64,000 nucleotides of DNA from Brevundimonas subvibrioides (lineage in GTDB: Bacteria > Pseudomonadota > Alphaproteobacteria > Caulobacterales > Caulobacteraceae), in assembly GCA_002280475.1 (NCBI GenBank), contig NCEB01000021.1, forward strand, positions 1 through 64,000. Direction: 5' to 3'. Every line of letters begins with the position of its first letter. Positions within the stretch are counted from its first letter, which is position 1. The notes beneath the pieces were generated by a model, which saw nothing but the letters and a program-made list of their open reading frames with translations, was not told where the DNA came from and searched no databases. The translations under genes and the position numbers were made by a program. Positions 23,985 through 33,003 of the stretch are shown here, piece by piece.

Positions 23985-24001
23985 CTTAAGGCTGGCTTAA
24001 G
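23985..24001 (+). promoter_or_regulatory. CTTAAG-N5-CTTAAG response-regulator-type box upstream of the porin gene
   Basis: Two CTTAAG hexamers spaced by GCTGG, with the same CAAC flank as the box at 7217-7233. The downstream hexamer could replace the -35 element, with a candidate -10 (ACAAAAT, 24021-24027) about 20 bases further. This fits activation by a PmrA/QseB-like response regulator. The regulator is not encoded in the window. Confidence 0.55.
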
Positions 24002-24086
24002 CTGCGCCCGCCTTCCTGGGACAAAATGCCGGAGAGCCCTTGAACCTTCATCCGAATTCCCTGGACCGGCGTCGGGGTCGTCCCCG

Positions 24087-25400
24087 ATGCTGACGCCGCT
24101 TCTCCTGAGCGGCGCGATCGCCGCGGCTGCACCGGCCGCGCAGACCGACGACCCATGGCGCGTGTCCGGTTCGGTAAGGGCGCGGGCGGAAGCGATCTCG
24201 GGCCAGTTTCGACCCGCGGCCGAGCCCAACGACACGGCCGTGACCACGCGCCTGACGCTGGCGGCCGAACGCGACTTCGGTCGCCTGACCCTCGGCGGCG
24301 AGGCATTCGATTCGCGCGCCTTCGGCCAGGGTCCGCGTTCGTCGGTCGGGACCGGCGAGGTCAACGCGCTGGAACTGGTCCAGGCCTACGTAGCCCTTCG
24401 CCTCGATCGCGAGGGCGAGCAGACGGTTCAACTCGGCCGGTTCACCATGGATCTGGGATCCAAACGCCTCGTCTCGCGCCAGAACTTCCGCAACACCACG
24501 AACGCCTACACCGGCGCGCGCCTCGACGCGCCTCTCGCCGCCGGCGATCTGACGGCCTTCTGGGTCATGCCCCAGGTTCGGTTGCCGGACGACAGGGCCG
24601 GCATCGAGGACAACAGGATCGCGTGGGATCGCGAGGATCCGGATCTGCAGTTCGCCGGCGTATTCTGGAGCCGCGACCTCGGCGGGCGTCGCTCTCTGGA
24701 GCTCTATGTGTACGGATTGATGGAACGCGACGACACCGCGGTTCAGACCCGCAACCGACGCCTTGCGACGCCCGGATTTCGCTGGCGCCAGGCGGCGGCC
24801 GTCGGCGAGTGGGATGTCGAGGTCGAAGCCGCGGCGCAAGCCGGTCAGGTCCGCCGCTCCACCGCACCCGGCGATCTCCAGGACGTGGACGTCGCGGCGG
24901 GCTTTGTCCACATCGAGGCGGGGCGCACCTTGCGGCATGGCTGGTCGCCGAGACTGGCCGCCCAGTTCGACTATGTCACCGGCGATGGGGGCCAGGGCGA
25001 TTACGGCCGGTTCGACACCCTGTATGGTGCGCGCCGCTTCGAGTTCGGCCCTGCGGGCCTCTACGGCCCGGTTTCGCGCGCGAACGTCGTGTCCCCCGGC
25101 GTTCGCCTTGAGGCGAAACCCACGCGACGGCTGGACGGCTTCGTCGCCCTGCGCGGCCTCTGGCTCGAGGATGCGCGCGACAGTCTCGGCGCGACAGGGA
25201 TCATAGATCCATCCGGCGCCAGTGGCCGCTTCGGCGGGGCGCAGATCGAGGCGCGCGTCCGCTACAGGGTGACGCCTGACGTCATTCTCGAAGGCGGCGG
25301 CGCCCGGCTTTTCAAGGGCCGCGCCCTCACGGACGCGCCGAACGCCCCCTCGCAGGGAGACACCGCTTATGGCTATGTGGACGTGACCTATGCCTTCTGA
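24087..25400 (+). CDS. Outer-membrane porin of the alginate-export type
   Basis: The 437-residue protein has a short signal peptide (cleaved near AAAPAAQ) followed by alternating beta-strand patterns ending in an aromatic residue (YGYVDVTYAF), the C-terminal signal for outer-membrane insertion. The pattern DDPWRVSGSVRARAEAISGQFRP and ELVQAYVALRL matches alginate-export/AlgE-like porins, which in many bacteria carry substrates other than alginate. It is 16 bases upstream of the cbb3-type oxidase operon and may be co-transcribed with it; a role in uptake of anions such as thiosulfate would fit but is inference. Confidence 0.7.
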   Translation: MLTPLLLSGAIAAAAPAAQTDDPWRVSGSVRARAEAISGQFRPAAEPNDTAVTTRLTLAAERDFGRLTLGGEAFDSRAFGQGPRSSVGTGEVNALELVQAYVALRLDREGEQTVQLGRFTMDLGSKRLVSRQNFRNTTNAYTGARLDAPLAAGDLTAFWVMPQVRLPDDRAGIEDNRIAWDREDPDLQFAGVFWSRDLGGRRSLELYVYGLMERDDTAVQTRNRRLATPGFRWRQAAAVGEWDVEVEAAAQAGQVRRSTAPGDLQDVDVAAGFVHIEAGRTLRHGWSPRLAAQFDYVTGDGGQGDYGRFDTLYGARRFEFGPAGLYGPVSRANVVSPGVRLEAKPTRRLDGFVALRGLWLEDARDSLGATGIIDPSGASGRFGGAQIEARVRYRVTPDVILEGGGARLFKGRALTDAPNAPSQGDTAYGYVDVTYAF

Positions 25401-25415
25401 GGGAGCCATCGCACC

Positions 25416-27020
25416 ATGTCGGTGACCATCGGCCTGCTTCTGGCCCTCAGCTTCCTCGTGTCCCTGCTGGCCCTGGCGTTCCTGATCTGGGCGGTGACGA
25501 ACCGGCAGTTGCAACTGCATCAGGGCCAGGCCTATACGGTCTTCACCCCCGGCGAGGCCGGCACGCCGGACGACGCGACCCTTCCCGGCGACGACGCCCA
25601 GTCCGTCGGACCGCATCACTATGATGCCGAGCGCGAGGGCATCGATGCAGTGTCGCGCCGGCCCGTCATGATCCTGATCGGCAGCGGCATCGCCTGGCTG
25701 GCCATCGGCTCGATCTTCGGCCTGATGGCCTCCCTGAAGCTGCACTGGCCGGACTGGCTGACCGACGTCGCCCCGTTGACCTTCGGCCGGGTTCGCACGC
25801 TCCACCTCAACCTGGTAATCTACGGCTGGCTATCGATGACCGGCATCGGCGTGGCGCTATGGATCGCCCCGCGCATCTTCCACACCGCGCTGCGCCATCC
25901 CCGACTGCCGGTCATCGGGGCCGTGCTCTGGAATATCGCCGTGGCCTGTGGCGCCCTGGCGATCGCCTCGGGCTGGACAGACGGCGAGGAATGGCTGGAA
26001 ATCCCCTGGCAGATCGACGGGCTGCTGGCCCTGGCCGGCGCCTTCTTCGTCTGGCCGCTTCTCCATACGGCGCTGCGGCGCAACGTGGACCACATCTATG
26101 TGACGGGCTGGTACTACCTCGGAGCCCTGTGCTGGTTCCCTGTCCTGTTCTTCATCGCCAACCTGCCCGGCATTCACTCAGGCGTGCAGGAGGCGACGGT
26201 CAACTGGTGGTTCGCCCACAATGTCCTCGGGCTCTGGCTGACCCCCCTGGGGGTGGGCGCCGCCTACTATTTCATTCCCAAGATCATCGGCAAGCCGATC
26301 TACTCCTACAGCCTGTCGCTGCTCGGCTTCTGGGCGCTGGCGCTGTTCTACAGCCAGGTCGGCATCCATCACCTGATCGGCGGCCCTGTGCCGACCTGGG
26401 TGGTGACCCTGTCGATCGTCCATAGCGTGATGATGTTCGTGCCGGTGATCGCCGTGGCCATCAACCAGCATGTCACGGTCGCCCGCAACCTGTGGGCCTT
26501 CAAGGCGTCGATCCCGCTGCGCTTCGTCTCCCTGGGCGCCCTGATGTACACGCTGGCGTCGTTCCAAGGCTCGATCGAAGCCCTTCGCGCGGTCAACACG
26601 GTGACCCATTTCACCCAGTACACGGTCGGCCACGCCCATCTCGGCGCCTACGGCTTCGTGTCCTTCGTGCTGTTCGGCGCGGTCTACCATATGGGGCCGC
26701 GGCTGACGGGGCGGCAGTGGCCCGCCCCCGCCCTGATCGCGGTCCACTTCTGGCTCGTGGTGGTCGGCTTCGCCATCTACTTCTTCGCCCTGACCATCGG
26801 CGGCGTTCTGCAAGGTCTGGCCATGCTGGACGCGACGCGGCCCTTCGCCGACAGCGTCACGGTTCTGGCGCCCTATCTCGAAGCCAGATCCGTGGGCGGC
26901 GCCCTGATGACGCTCGGCCATCTCATCTTCGCCGGGCATTTCGTCGCCCTGCTGGCCCAGGGACGCGCGCCCCACGCGACCACTGCCCCCACGGACACCG
27001 TCCCGGCGACCCAGGCATGA
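25416..27020 (+). CDS. ccoN: cbb3-type oxidase subunit I with N-terminal CcoS-like segment
   Basis: The 534-residue protein has haem and copper ligand regions of CcoN: RTLHLNLVIYGW (haem b), NWWFAHNVLG (CuB His), KPIYSYSLSLLGFW (Tyr expected to cross-link), QVGIHHLIGG (two CuB His) and YTVGHAHLGAYGF (haem ligands). It is a divergent CcoN. Residues 1 to about 50 form an extra helix followed by WAVTNRQLQLHQGQAYTVF, closely like the small copper-insertion protein CcoS (FLWAV...GQ/D...GPAYRIL pattern), so the protein looks like a CcoS-CcoN fusion. Its stop overlaps ccoO by four bases. Terminal oxidase, inner membrane. Confidence 0.88.
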   Translation: MSVTIGLLLALSFLVSLLALAFLIWAVTNRQLQLHQGQAYTVFTPGEAGTPDDATLPGDDAQSVGPHHYDAEREGIDAVSRRPVMILIGSGIAWLAIGSIFGLMASLKLHWPDWLTDVAPLTFGRVRTLHLNLVIYGWLSMTGIGVALWIAPRIFHTALRHPRLPVIGAVLWNIAVACGALAIASGWTDGEEWLEIPWQIDGLLALAGAFFVWPLLHTALRRNVDHIYVTGWYYLGALCWFPVLFFIANLPGIHSGVQEATVNWWFAHNVLGLWLTPLGVGAAYYFIPKIIGKPIYSYSLSLLGFWALALFYSQVGIHHLIGGPVPTWVVTLSIVHSVMMFVPVIAVAINQHVTVARNLWAFKASIPLRFVSLGALMYTLASFQGSIEALRAVNTVTHFTQYTVGHAHLGAYGFVSFVLFGAVYHMGPRLTGRQWPAPALIAVHFWLVVVGFAIYFFALTIGGVLQGLAMLDATRPFADSVTVLAPYLEARSVGGALMTLGHLIFAGHFVALLAQGRAPHATTAPTDTVPATQA

Positions 27021-27637
27021 ACCGCGTCATCCCTCTCGGCATCCTCGCCCTCGCCATCCTGGCCTTCGCCACCCTGATGCTCGTGATCCTGCCGGGCATC
27101 CAGATCCGCACCGAGGCGCCAACGCCCGGTCTGCGACCGTATAGCGAGGCGGAGCTGCGGGGCCGCGCCGTCTACGTTTCGGAAGGCTGCGTCTATTGTC
27201 ACAGCCAGCAGCCGCGGTCGCTGGACCAGGCGCCGGACGGCGAGCGCGGCTGGGGCCGCGCCTCCGTGGCCTCCGATTATTTCTATGACCAGCCTCACCA
27301 GCTGGGGACCATGCGGACCGGTCCCGATCTGCAGAATGTCGGGGCCCGATTGCCAAGCGAGGCCTGGCACATGACCCATCTCTATCAGCCGCGGGCCCTC
27401 TACGACTGGAGCGTGATGCCCGCCTATCCCTACCTGTTCGAGGTCAAGGACAAGGCCGCGCCGGGTGATGTCGTGGTGGCCCTGCCCGAACGCTATGCGC
27501 CCGAAGGCAAGGTCGTGGTCGCGAAGCCTCGCGCCAGAGACCTCGTGGCCTATCTGCGCAGCCTGGACCGCACCTTCCCCGCCCCCCCGACCGCCGTGCG
27601 CGACGATGGCTACAGCGAGCAGGGCGAGCCCCGATGA
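27017..27637 (+). CDS. ccoO: cbb3-type oxidase mono-haem subunit II
   Basis: The 206-residue protein has an N-terminal membrane helix (residues 6-27) and a class I cytochrome c domain with CVYCH at residues 58-62, followed by QQPRSLDQAPDGERGWGRASVASDY and GTMRTGPDLQNVGAR with the Met ligand region, all typical of CcoO. It accepts electrons from the c-type cytochromes encoded next and passes them to CcoN. Overlaps on both sides show translational coupling. Confidence 0.92.
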   Translation: MNRVIPLGILALAILAFATLMLVILPGIQIRTEAPTPGLRPYSEAELRGRAVYVSEGCVYCHSQQPRSLDQAPDGERGWGRASVASDYFYDQPHQLGTMRTGPDLQNVGARLPSEAWHMTHLYQPRALYDWSVMPAYPYLFEVKDKAAPGDVVVALPERYAPEGKVVVAKPRARDLVAYLRSLDRTFPAPPTAVRDDGYSEQGEPR

Positions 27638-28863
27638 TCCGCCGCAAGCGCACGCAAGCCGCTCCGCCTGACGGGCCCGAGGAGACGTTTGAGCCTTACG
27701 AGGAGTTCCGCCGCATTCCGCTGCCCGTCTACTGGATCGCCATCGCTCTGGCGATCTGGGGCGCCGTCACCCTGTGGGACAACGCCCAGGCGGTCGGCGT
27801 CGGCCGGCAAGAACGCGCCGAACAGATCGAGGAGACGCCCGCCGCGGCCCTGAACAGCGGCGCGCAGATTTTCGAGGCGCGCTGCTCCACCTGCCATCAG
27901 CCCAACGCCGTCGGGGTGCGAAGCGCCATTCCGCCGCTGGCGGGCTCGCGCTTCGTCGCCGCTGACCCTGCGGTCGTGGTGCAGATCCTGCTGCACGGAA
28001 TAGACGGTCCCATCGATGTCGGGGGCCGGACCTTCGATGCGCACATGCCCAGCTTCGCCAGCGTCCTGTCCGACGCCGAACTTGCGCGGGTGGCCACCCA
28101 TGTGCGTCAGACTTGGGGCGGCGACCGGCAGGAGATCACGGCGGCCTTCGTCAGGGTGCAGCGGGCCCGTTTCGCCGGTCGCGGGGCCTGGCGCGGGGGC
28201 GAGGAGCTGGCGCGGGTCGTCGATCCCGCCCTCGGCCCCCAGCCTTCCGCCGGCCCGGCGGTGATTTCGGCCTTCGCCGACCCGGCCGTGCTGCGTCTGG
28301 TCAACCAGGGCCGGGGCGAAGCCTGGGCCTGCTCGTCCTGTCACGGGGCCGCAGGCCAGGGCGGAGCGAACATTCCCCGGCTCGCGGGCCTGCCGGAAGG
28401 CTACATCGTCAAACAGCTGCAGGATTACGTGACGGGTCGACGGCGCAACGAGTCGATGCAGACGGTCGCCGGCGCCCTCACCGACGCGGAAAGACGGGGT
28501 CTGGCGCGATATTACTCAGGCCTGCGGGCTCCCTCGACGGCGAAACCCGAGCTCGGCGGCGACGTCTCCCGCGGCGAGCAGCTGGCGCTTTACGGCGACT
28601 GGTCCCGAAACCTGCCGGCCTGTTTCAGCTGTCACGGACCCTCGGGTTTCGGCGTCGCGCCCGGCTTCCCCTCCCTCGCCGCCCAGCACCCCGCCTATAC
28701 CGCCTCCCAGCTGGCGGCCTGGGTCGGCGGCGGCCGAAACAACTCGGACGTCCAGCTGATGAACGAGGTGGCGCGCAACCTGTCCGACGCCGATCGCCGG
28801 GCCGTCGCCGATTATCTTGCAACCCTGCCCCCCGTCCCGGCCGTTACGCAGGAAAGGCGATAG
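27634..28863 (+). CDS. Membrane-anchored tri-haem cytochrome c (CcoP-like role)
   Basis: The 409-residue protein has one N-terminal helix (about residues 32-48) and three haem-binding sites: CSTCHQ at residue 84, then CSSCHG and CFSCHG in two further class I cytochrome domains (about residues 225-320 and 320-405). Classical CcoP has two haems, so this is either an extended CcoP or an unrelated three-domain cytochrome serving the same role. It follows ccoO directly with an ATGA overlap and precedes the TsdA-like gene, so it probably links thiosulfate oxidation to the oxidase. Confidence 0.85.
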   Translation: MIRRKRTQAAPPDGPEETFEPYEEFRRIPLPVYWIAIALAIWGAVTLWDNAQAVGVGRQERAEQIEETPAAALNSGAQIFEARCSTCHQPNAVGVRSAIPPLAGSRFVAADPAVVVQILLHGIDGPIDVGGRTFDAHMPSFASVLSDAELARVATHVRQTWGGDRQEITAAFVRVQRARFAGRGAWRGGEELARVVDPALGPQPSAGPAVISAFADPAVLRLVNQGRGEAWACSSCHGAAGQGGANIPRLAGLPEGYIVKQLQDYVTGRRRNESMQTVAGALTDAERRGLARYYSGLRAPSTAKPELGGDVSRGEQLALYGDWSRNLPACFSCHGPSGFGVAPGFPSLAAQHPAYTASQLAAWVGGGRNNSDVQLMNEVARNLSDADRRAVADYLATLPPVPAVTQERR

Positions 28864-28865
28864 CC

Positions 28866-29894
28866 ATGGATGATGACGCCAAGCCCTCCCCCACCCCCCG
28901 CGACAATCCAGGAAAGGGGTTGTTCGCCCGTGACCTGATCTACGCGGTGGGCGGCGGCTTCGCCCTGTTCGCGATCGCCGCTTTCGCCTTCGACGCCGGC
29001 TGGCTCCGGGACCGCAAGGCGGGAGAGGCGGACGGAGACCAGGACGTTCAGGCGGCGATGTTTCAGCCGCCGCCCGACAGCGCCATTCCCGACGGTCCCG
29101 AGGGGGACGCGATCCGGCGCGGACAGGCCATTTTCATGAACACCTCGGCCAATGCGTCAGATTTCGTCGGCAACAACCTCTCCTGCTCCAACTGTCACCT
29201 CGACGGCGGTCGTCGCGCCAATTCGGCTCCGATGTGGGCGGCCTGGACGGTCTACCCGAAATACCGGTCCAAGAATAAGCAGATCAACACCATGGAAGAC
29301 CGGGTAAAGGGCTGTTTCACCTATTCGATGAACGCCCAGCACTCGCCGACCGGCGGGCCGCCCCCCCCGGGGCACGACGTCTACAAGGATCTGCAGATCT
29401 ACATGCACTGGCTCGCCACCGGGGCGCCCACGGGCGAGGACATGGAAGGCGCGGGCTACCCCGAACTCGAGATGACCTCGGCCGGCTATGACCCGGCCCG
29501 CGGCGCGCAGGTTTACGCGGCGAATTGCGCCGCCTGCCACGGCGGCGACGGTCAGGGCCAGTACGACATCAACGGCCGGCCGGTCTTCCCGGCCCTCTGG
29601 GGACCCCGATCGTACAACTGGGGAGCCGGCATGGCGCGCGTGAACACCGCCGCAGGCTTCATCAAGGCCAACATGCCGCTCGGCCAATCCAACCGGCTGA
29701 GCGACCAGCAGGCCTGGGACGTGGCCGCCTACATCAACAGCCACGAGCGCCCCAGGGATCCCCGCCAGACCGGAACGGTGCAGGAGGCCGCGCAGAAAAA
29801 CCATGGCGGCGAAGAGACCTACTATGGGCGAACCTACCAGGGCCGCCTGATCGGGGTCGGCACGCCTGAGCCGACCTCGCGCGCGCGCCCTTGA
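28866..29894 (+). CDS. TsdA-like membrane-anchored di-haem thiosulfate dehydrogenase
   Basis: The 342-residue protein has one N-terminal helix (about residues 22-46) and two haem sites, CSNCH (107-111) and CAACH (221-225). The segment NLSCSNCHLDGGRR, then TVYPKYRSKNKQINTMEDRVKGCF with Cys150, matches TsdA, where an equivalent Cys is the unusual axial ligand of the active-site haem. TsdA joins two thiosulfates to tetrathionate or does the reverse. TsdA is normally soluble in the periplasm; this one is anchored and encoded inside an oxidase operon, which suggests direct electron delivery. A SoxA-like cytochrome is the main alternative. Confidence 0.78.
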   Translation: MDDDAKPSPTPRDNPGKGLFARDLIYAVGGGFALFAIAAFAFDAGWLRDRKAGEADGDQDVQAAMFQPPPDSAIPDGPEGDAIRRGQAIFMNTSANASDFVGNNLSCSNCHLDGGRRANSAPMWAAWTVYPKYRSKNKQINTMEDRVKGCFTYSMNAQHSPTGGPPPPGHDVYKDLQIYMHWLATGAPTGEDMEGAGYPELEMTSAGYDPARGAQVYAANCAACHGGDGQGQYDINGRPVFPALWGPRSYNWGAGMARVNTAAGFIKANMPLGQSNRLSDQQAWDVAAYINSHERPRDPRQTGTVQEAAQKNHGGEETYYGRTYQGRLIGVGTPEPTSRARP

Positions 29895-32224
29895 GCCTCG
29901 ACCGTCGCCAGCAACTCTTCGCCGTCGAGGGCCTGTTCTGCGGCGGCTGCGCCCGGGGCCTGGAACGTCGGCTGAGCGACACGCCCGGCGTCGTCCTGGC
30001 CCGCGTCCACCATCTGTCCGCCTCGGCCCTGGTGCGATGGACGCCCGGGCGCTGCGACGTCGAGCGTCTTGGCGCGATCGTGCGCCAGGCCGGCTACCGC
30101 CTGATCGAACGCGTCGATCCGCAGGACGCCGTCGACCGGTTCGACGGTCAGGTCCGCCAGCTGACCCTCAGGCTCGCGGTCTCGGCGGCGTTCGGCATGT
30201 GGTCGATGGCGGCCGCGATCGTGCTCTATGTCACGCCCTCTCTGGCGCCCCATGTCGCCTGGGCCCTCGCCCTCGCCAGCGGCGTCCTGGCCCTGCCTGC
30301 GCTCATCTACGGGGGTTGGGACATCGGTCGCATGGCGATCAGATCCATAAAACTGCGCGCGCCGGGCCTCGACCTGCTGGTTTCGGTCGGCGTGTGCGGC
30401 GCCGTCGCGGCCTCGGCGGTCCAGCTTCTGGCCCATGATCGCCATGTGTATTTCGACACGGCAGTCATGCTCGTCACCCTGCTGCTGGCGGGACGCCTGG
30501 TCGAGACGCACATCCGGCGCGGCGCGGCCCAGGCCGTCGTGGCCATGGGCCGGCTTTTCGACGACACCGCCTCGGTGTGGAGAGGCGCCGAAGGCTGGCG
30601 AGACACGCCCGGCTCGGATCTGCGGGTCGGCGACCGCGTGCGGATCGCCGCCGGCGGCGTCGCCACCGTGGATGGGCTGATCGAAGCCGGCGAGAGCCGT
30701 CTCAACGAAGCGGTCCTGAACGGCGAGTCCGCGCCGCGCCCGGTCGGTCCCGGAGATCGGCTCAGCGCCGGCGCCGTCAATCTGGACCGGGCCGTCGAGG
30801 TCACGGTGGATCGTGAGCCGGGAGACCGGGACGTCGACCGCATGGGCGGCCGGGTGGCTGTCGAACTGGCGGCGCGGGGCGCGAGCGAGGACCGGATCGC
30901 CCGTCTGGCCGGTCGGCTCACTCAAGCTCTGCTGGCGTCCGCCGCCCTGGTCCTGCTGGCGACCCTCGCGCTCACAGGCAACCTCGGCGAGGCGCTGATG
31001 CGGGGTCTGGTCCTGCTTCTGGCCGCCTGTCCCTGCGCGCTGGCGCTGGCCGCCCCGCTGGCGCAGGCGCGGCTGGCGACGACGGCGGCCCGCCACGGCC
31101 TGCGCTTCTCCGATCCCGGCGTGGTCGAGCGTCTGTCCGGCCTGCGCGCGGTGATCCTGGACAAGACCGGCACCCTGACCATGGGCCGCCCGTCGGTCGT
31201 CGCCGTCGTTCCCCGACCCGGCTGGACGTCCGAGCAGGTGCTGGTTCTCGCGGCGCGCGCGGAGACTGGAGTCGCCCATGCCCTGGCGCGGGCGATCGTC
31301 GCCGCCGCGCCGATCCTGAATGGGGTCGGAACCGGCGGACGCCGCCTCGATCGGGGCGCCGAGACGACCCTGGCTGACGGGACCCACATCCATGTCGGCG
31401 GCGCCCCGGGCGACCAGGATCAAACCCGCCTTCGCGTGACGGTCGACGGGCGGACGGCCGGCGATCTGATCCTCGCCGACGCTCTTGACCCCGGCGCCGT
31501 GGAGGGCGTGGCGCGGCTCAGGCGCCGGGGTCTGCGCGTCGTCATGGCGACCGGCGACGCCGAGGGGCCCGCCCTGGCCGTCGCCCGGCAGATCGGCCTG
31601 GACAGGGCGGCCGTCCACTACGGCTGCACGCCCGCGGACAAGGCCGACCGGGTTCGTGAGCTCCCCGGTCCCGTGCTCTTCGTCGGCGACGGGGTCAACG
31701 ACGCTCCAGCCCTGACAGCCGCCGCCTGCGGCGTCTCGGTCGCTCGAGCGCATCCCTCGGCGACGGCCACCGCGGCCATCGCCATACTTGAAGGCGGTCT
31801 TGAGCGGGTCGACGTCGCGTTGACGCTGGCCGCCGATACACGGCGCATCATCCGTCAGAACATCGTCCTGGCCGTCGGCTACAACGTCGTGGTCCTCCCC
31901 CTGGCGGCTCTCGGGCTCCTGACGCCCCTGGGCGCCGCGGCGGCCATGACCGCCAGCTCCCTGCTGGTCATGCTGAACGTCTTGCGTCCCCGCGCGGCAG
32001 GCGGGCTCGCCGCGACGACCCTCGACCGGGGCGGGAGCAGACCGATGTCGGCGGTCAGCCGGTCGGTCGGTCCCGTCTTCAGCCGACAACCTGCCGACCT
32101 GGAGTTGTCATCCGCCAAGCGGCCCCTTGGGTCCGCAGGTCCCGTTCCTGGCGGCGTAACCCCGGTTCCGCCAGGACAACGTCATGCCCTGAATCGACAA
32201 TCACGGCCGCGGCCGACAAGATGA
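29891..32224 (+). CDS. ccoI: CcoI-type copper-transporting P1B ATPase
   Basis: The start is a TTG that overlaps the preceding stop. The 777-residue protein has an N-terminal heavy-metal domain with FCGGC, eight membrane segments, the ion-site motif AACPCALAL (Cys380, Cys382), the phosphorylation site DKTGTLT (Asp424) and the hinge VGDGVNDAPAL. CcoI-type pumps export copper for insertion into cbb3 oxidases, which fits this operon. The last 60 residues (after VLRPRAAGG) are a disordered Pro/Arg-rich tail without family support and overlap a convergent broken LuxR gene, so the true family-like end is near 32000. Confidence 0.88.
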   Translation: MSLDRRQQLFAVEGLFCGGCARGLERRLSDTPGVVLARVHHLSASALVRWTPGRCDVERLGAIVRQAGYRLIERVDPQDAVDRFDGQVRQLTLRLAVSAAFGMWSMAAAIVLYVTPSLAPHVAWALALASGVLALPALIYGGWDIGRMAIRSIKLRAPGLDLLVSVGVCGAVAASAVQLLAHDRHVYFDTAVMLVTLLLAGRLVETHIRRGAAQAVVAMGRLFDDTASVWRGAEGWRDTPGSDLRVGDRVRIAAGGVATVDGLIEAGESRLNEAVLNGESAPRPVGPGDRLSAGAVNLDRAVEVTVDREPGDRDVDRMGGRVAVELAARGASEDRIARLAGRLTQALLASAALVLLATLALTGNLGEALMRGLVLLLAACPCALALAAPLAQARLATTAARHGLRFSDPGVVERLSGLRAVILDKTGTLTMGRPSVVAVVPRPGWTSEQVLVLAARAETGVAHALARAIVAAAPILNGVGTGGRRLDRGAETTLADGTHIHVGGAPGDQDQTRLRVTVDGRTAGDLILADALDPGAVEGVARLRRRGLRVVMATGDAEGPALAVARQIGLDRAAVHYGCTPADKADRVRELPGPVLFVGDGVNDAPALTAAACGVSVARAHPSATATAAIAILEGGLERVDVALTLAADTRRIIRQNIVLAVGYNVVVLPLAALGLLTPLGAAAAMTASSLLVMLNVLRPRAAGGLAATTLDRGGSRPMSAVSRSVGPVFSRQPADLELSSAKRPLGSAGPVPGGVTPVPPGQRHALNRQSRPRPTR

Positions 32225-32500
32225 GGGCGGCGGGTTCCGGAACGGACAGGCGCTGGTCTTGAGCCAGGGGACGCAATGCGTCGGCGGCGATCAGGGCCGA
32301 AACCTCCGGCTTCTGTACAGAAGTACGCCCAACTTGGCGCACGCCTTCTCGATATAACTGTCGACGGTTCGCGGAGAGAGCCCGACGATCTGGCCGATGT
32401 CCGCAGAACTCTTCCCGCGACTGACCCAGAGTAGACATTCAGCTTCGCGGCCGCTCAGAAGCGCGACCGGGCGGCGTTCCGCGTGACGACTGGGCTCCAT
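32079..32500 (-). pseudogene. Frameshifted small LuxR-type helix-turn-helix protein
   Basis: From ATG 32500 (ribosome site ggagag) the frame reads ALLSGREAECLLW, SSADIGQIVGLSPRTVDSYIEKA and AKLGV, a GerE/LuxR DNA-binding domain. It then leaves the family sequence (LLYRSRRFRP) and stops at 32291. The expected continuation RTSVQKPEVSALIAADAL follows in another frame that stays open to 32079. Comparison with the intact relative at 44230 (LGVRTRIQAVACLAV) places the shift at about 32324-32330, consistent with loss of one copy of a GTAC tetramer. As written the product lacks the last helix of the domain. Confidence 0.65.
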
Positions 32501-33003
32501 GACACTCTCCGCTTCCGGTGATCACATGCACGGTGTGCGGGAATCAACAGTCGGGCAACGACAGTGAATTGCGGGGCTCCCGCCAGTTTTTTGCGGAGGA
32601 GCCGCCTGTTCCGCAGCGCGAAGACGCACTTGCTCCCGGTTGGGGGTCGCCCTAAAGCGCCCCGGTCGGGCGCCGTGAGATAGGCGCACAGCTTGAGCCG
32701 GGGCCTGTCAAAGCGACAGGGGCGTCGCTTTGAGCCGAAGCAGCGGGCCTCGCGATCGCAGAGGATTCCAACGCCCGACCCCTCCGGCTTGCACCGCGAT
32801 TCCGTTTGATTCATGCTGGTCTGGCCGACGCTTGCGTTGGTGGGGCCTGGAATCCCCTGTGCGATATCAAATCATCGACGGCGTCGCGCTTCCGCGCGGA
32901 TGCCCGTTCCCGACGCCCGACGGCGCGCGCCTGCGCACCTGTCCTGGGCTGTGTGGACGCGTCTGGGTTCCGGACCCTCTCGTCGAGAGGCCGGAGAACC
33001 GTG
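32501..33003. other. Gene-free stretch upstream of the FecI-type sigma factor
   Basis: Open frames in this 503-base stretch have no recognisable protein features and composition unlike their neighbours. It contains short inverted repeats (for example TGCGG at 32590 and CCGCA at 32609-32613) and must hold the promoters of the LuxR-like pseudogene and of the sigma factor. I see no clear -35/-10 pair and no RNA gene. Confidence 0.5.
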
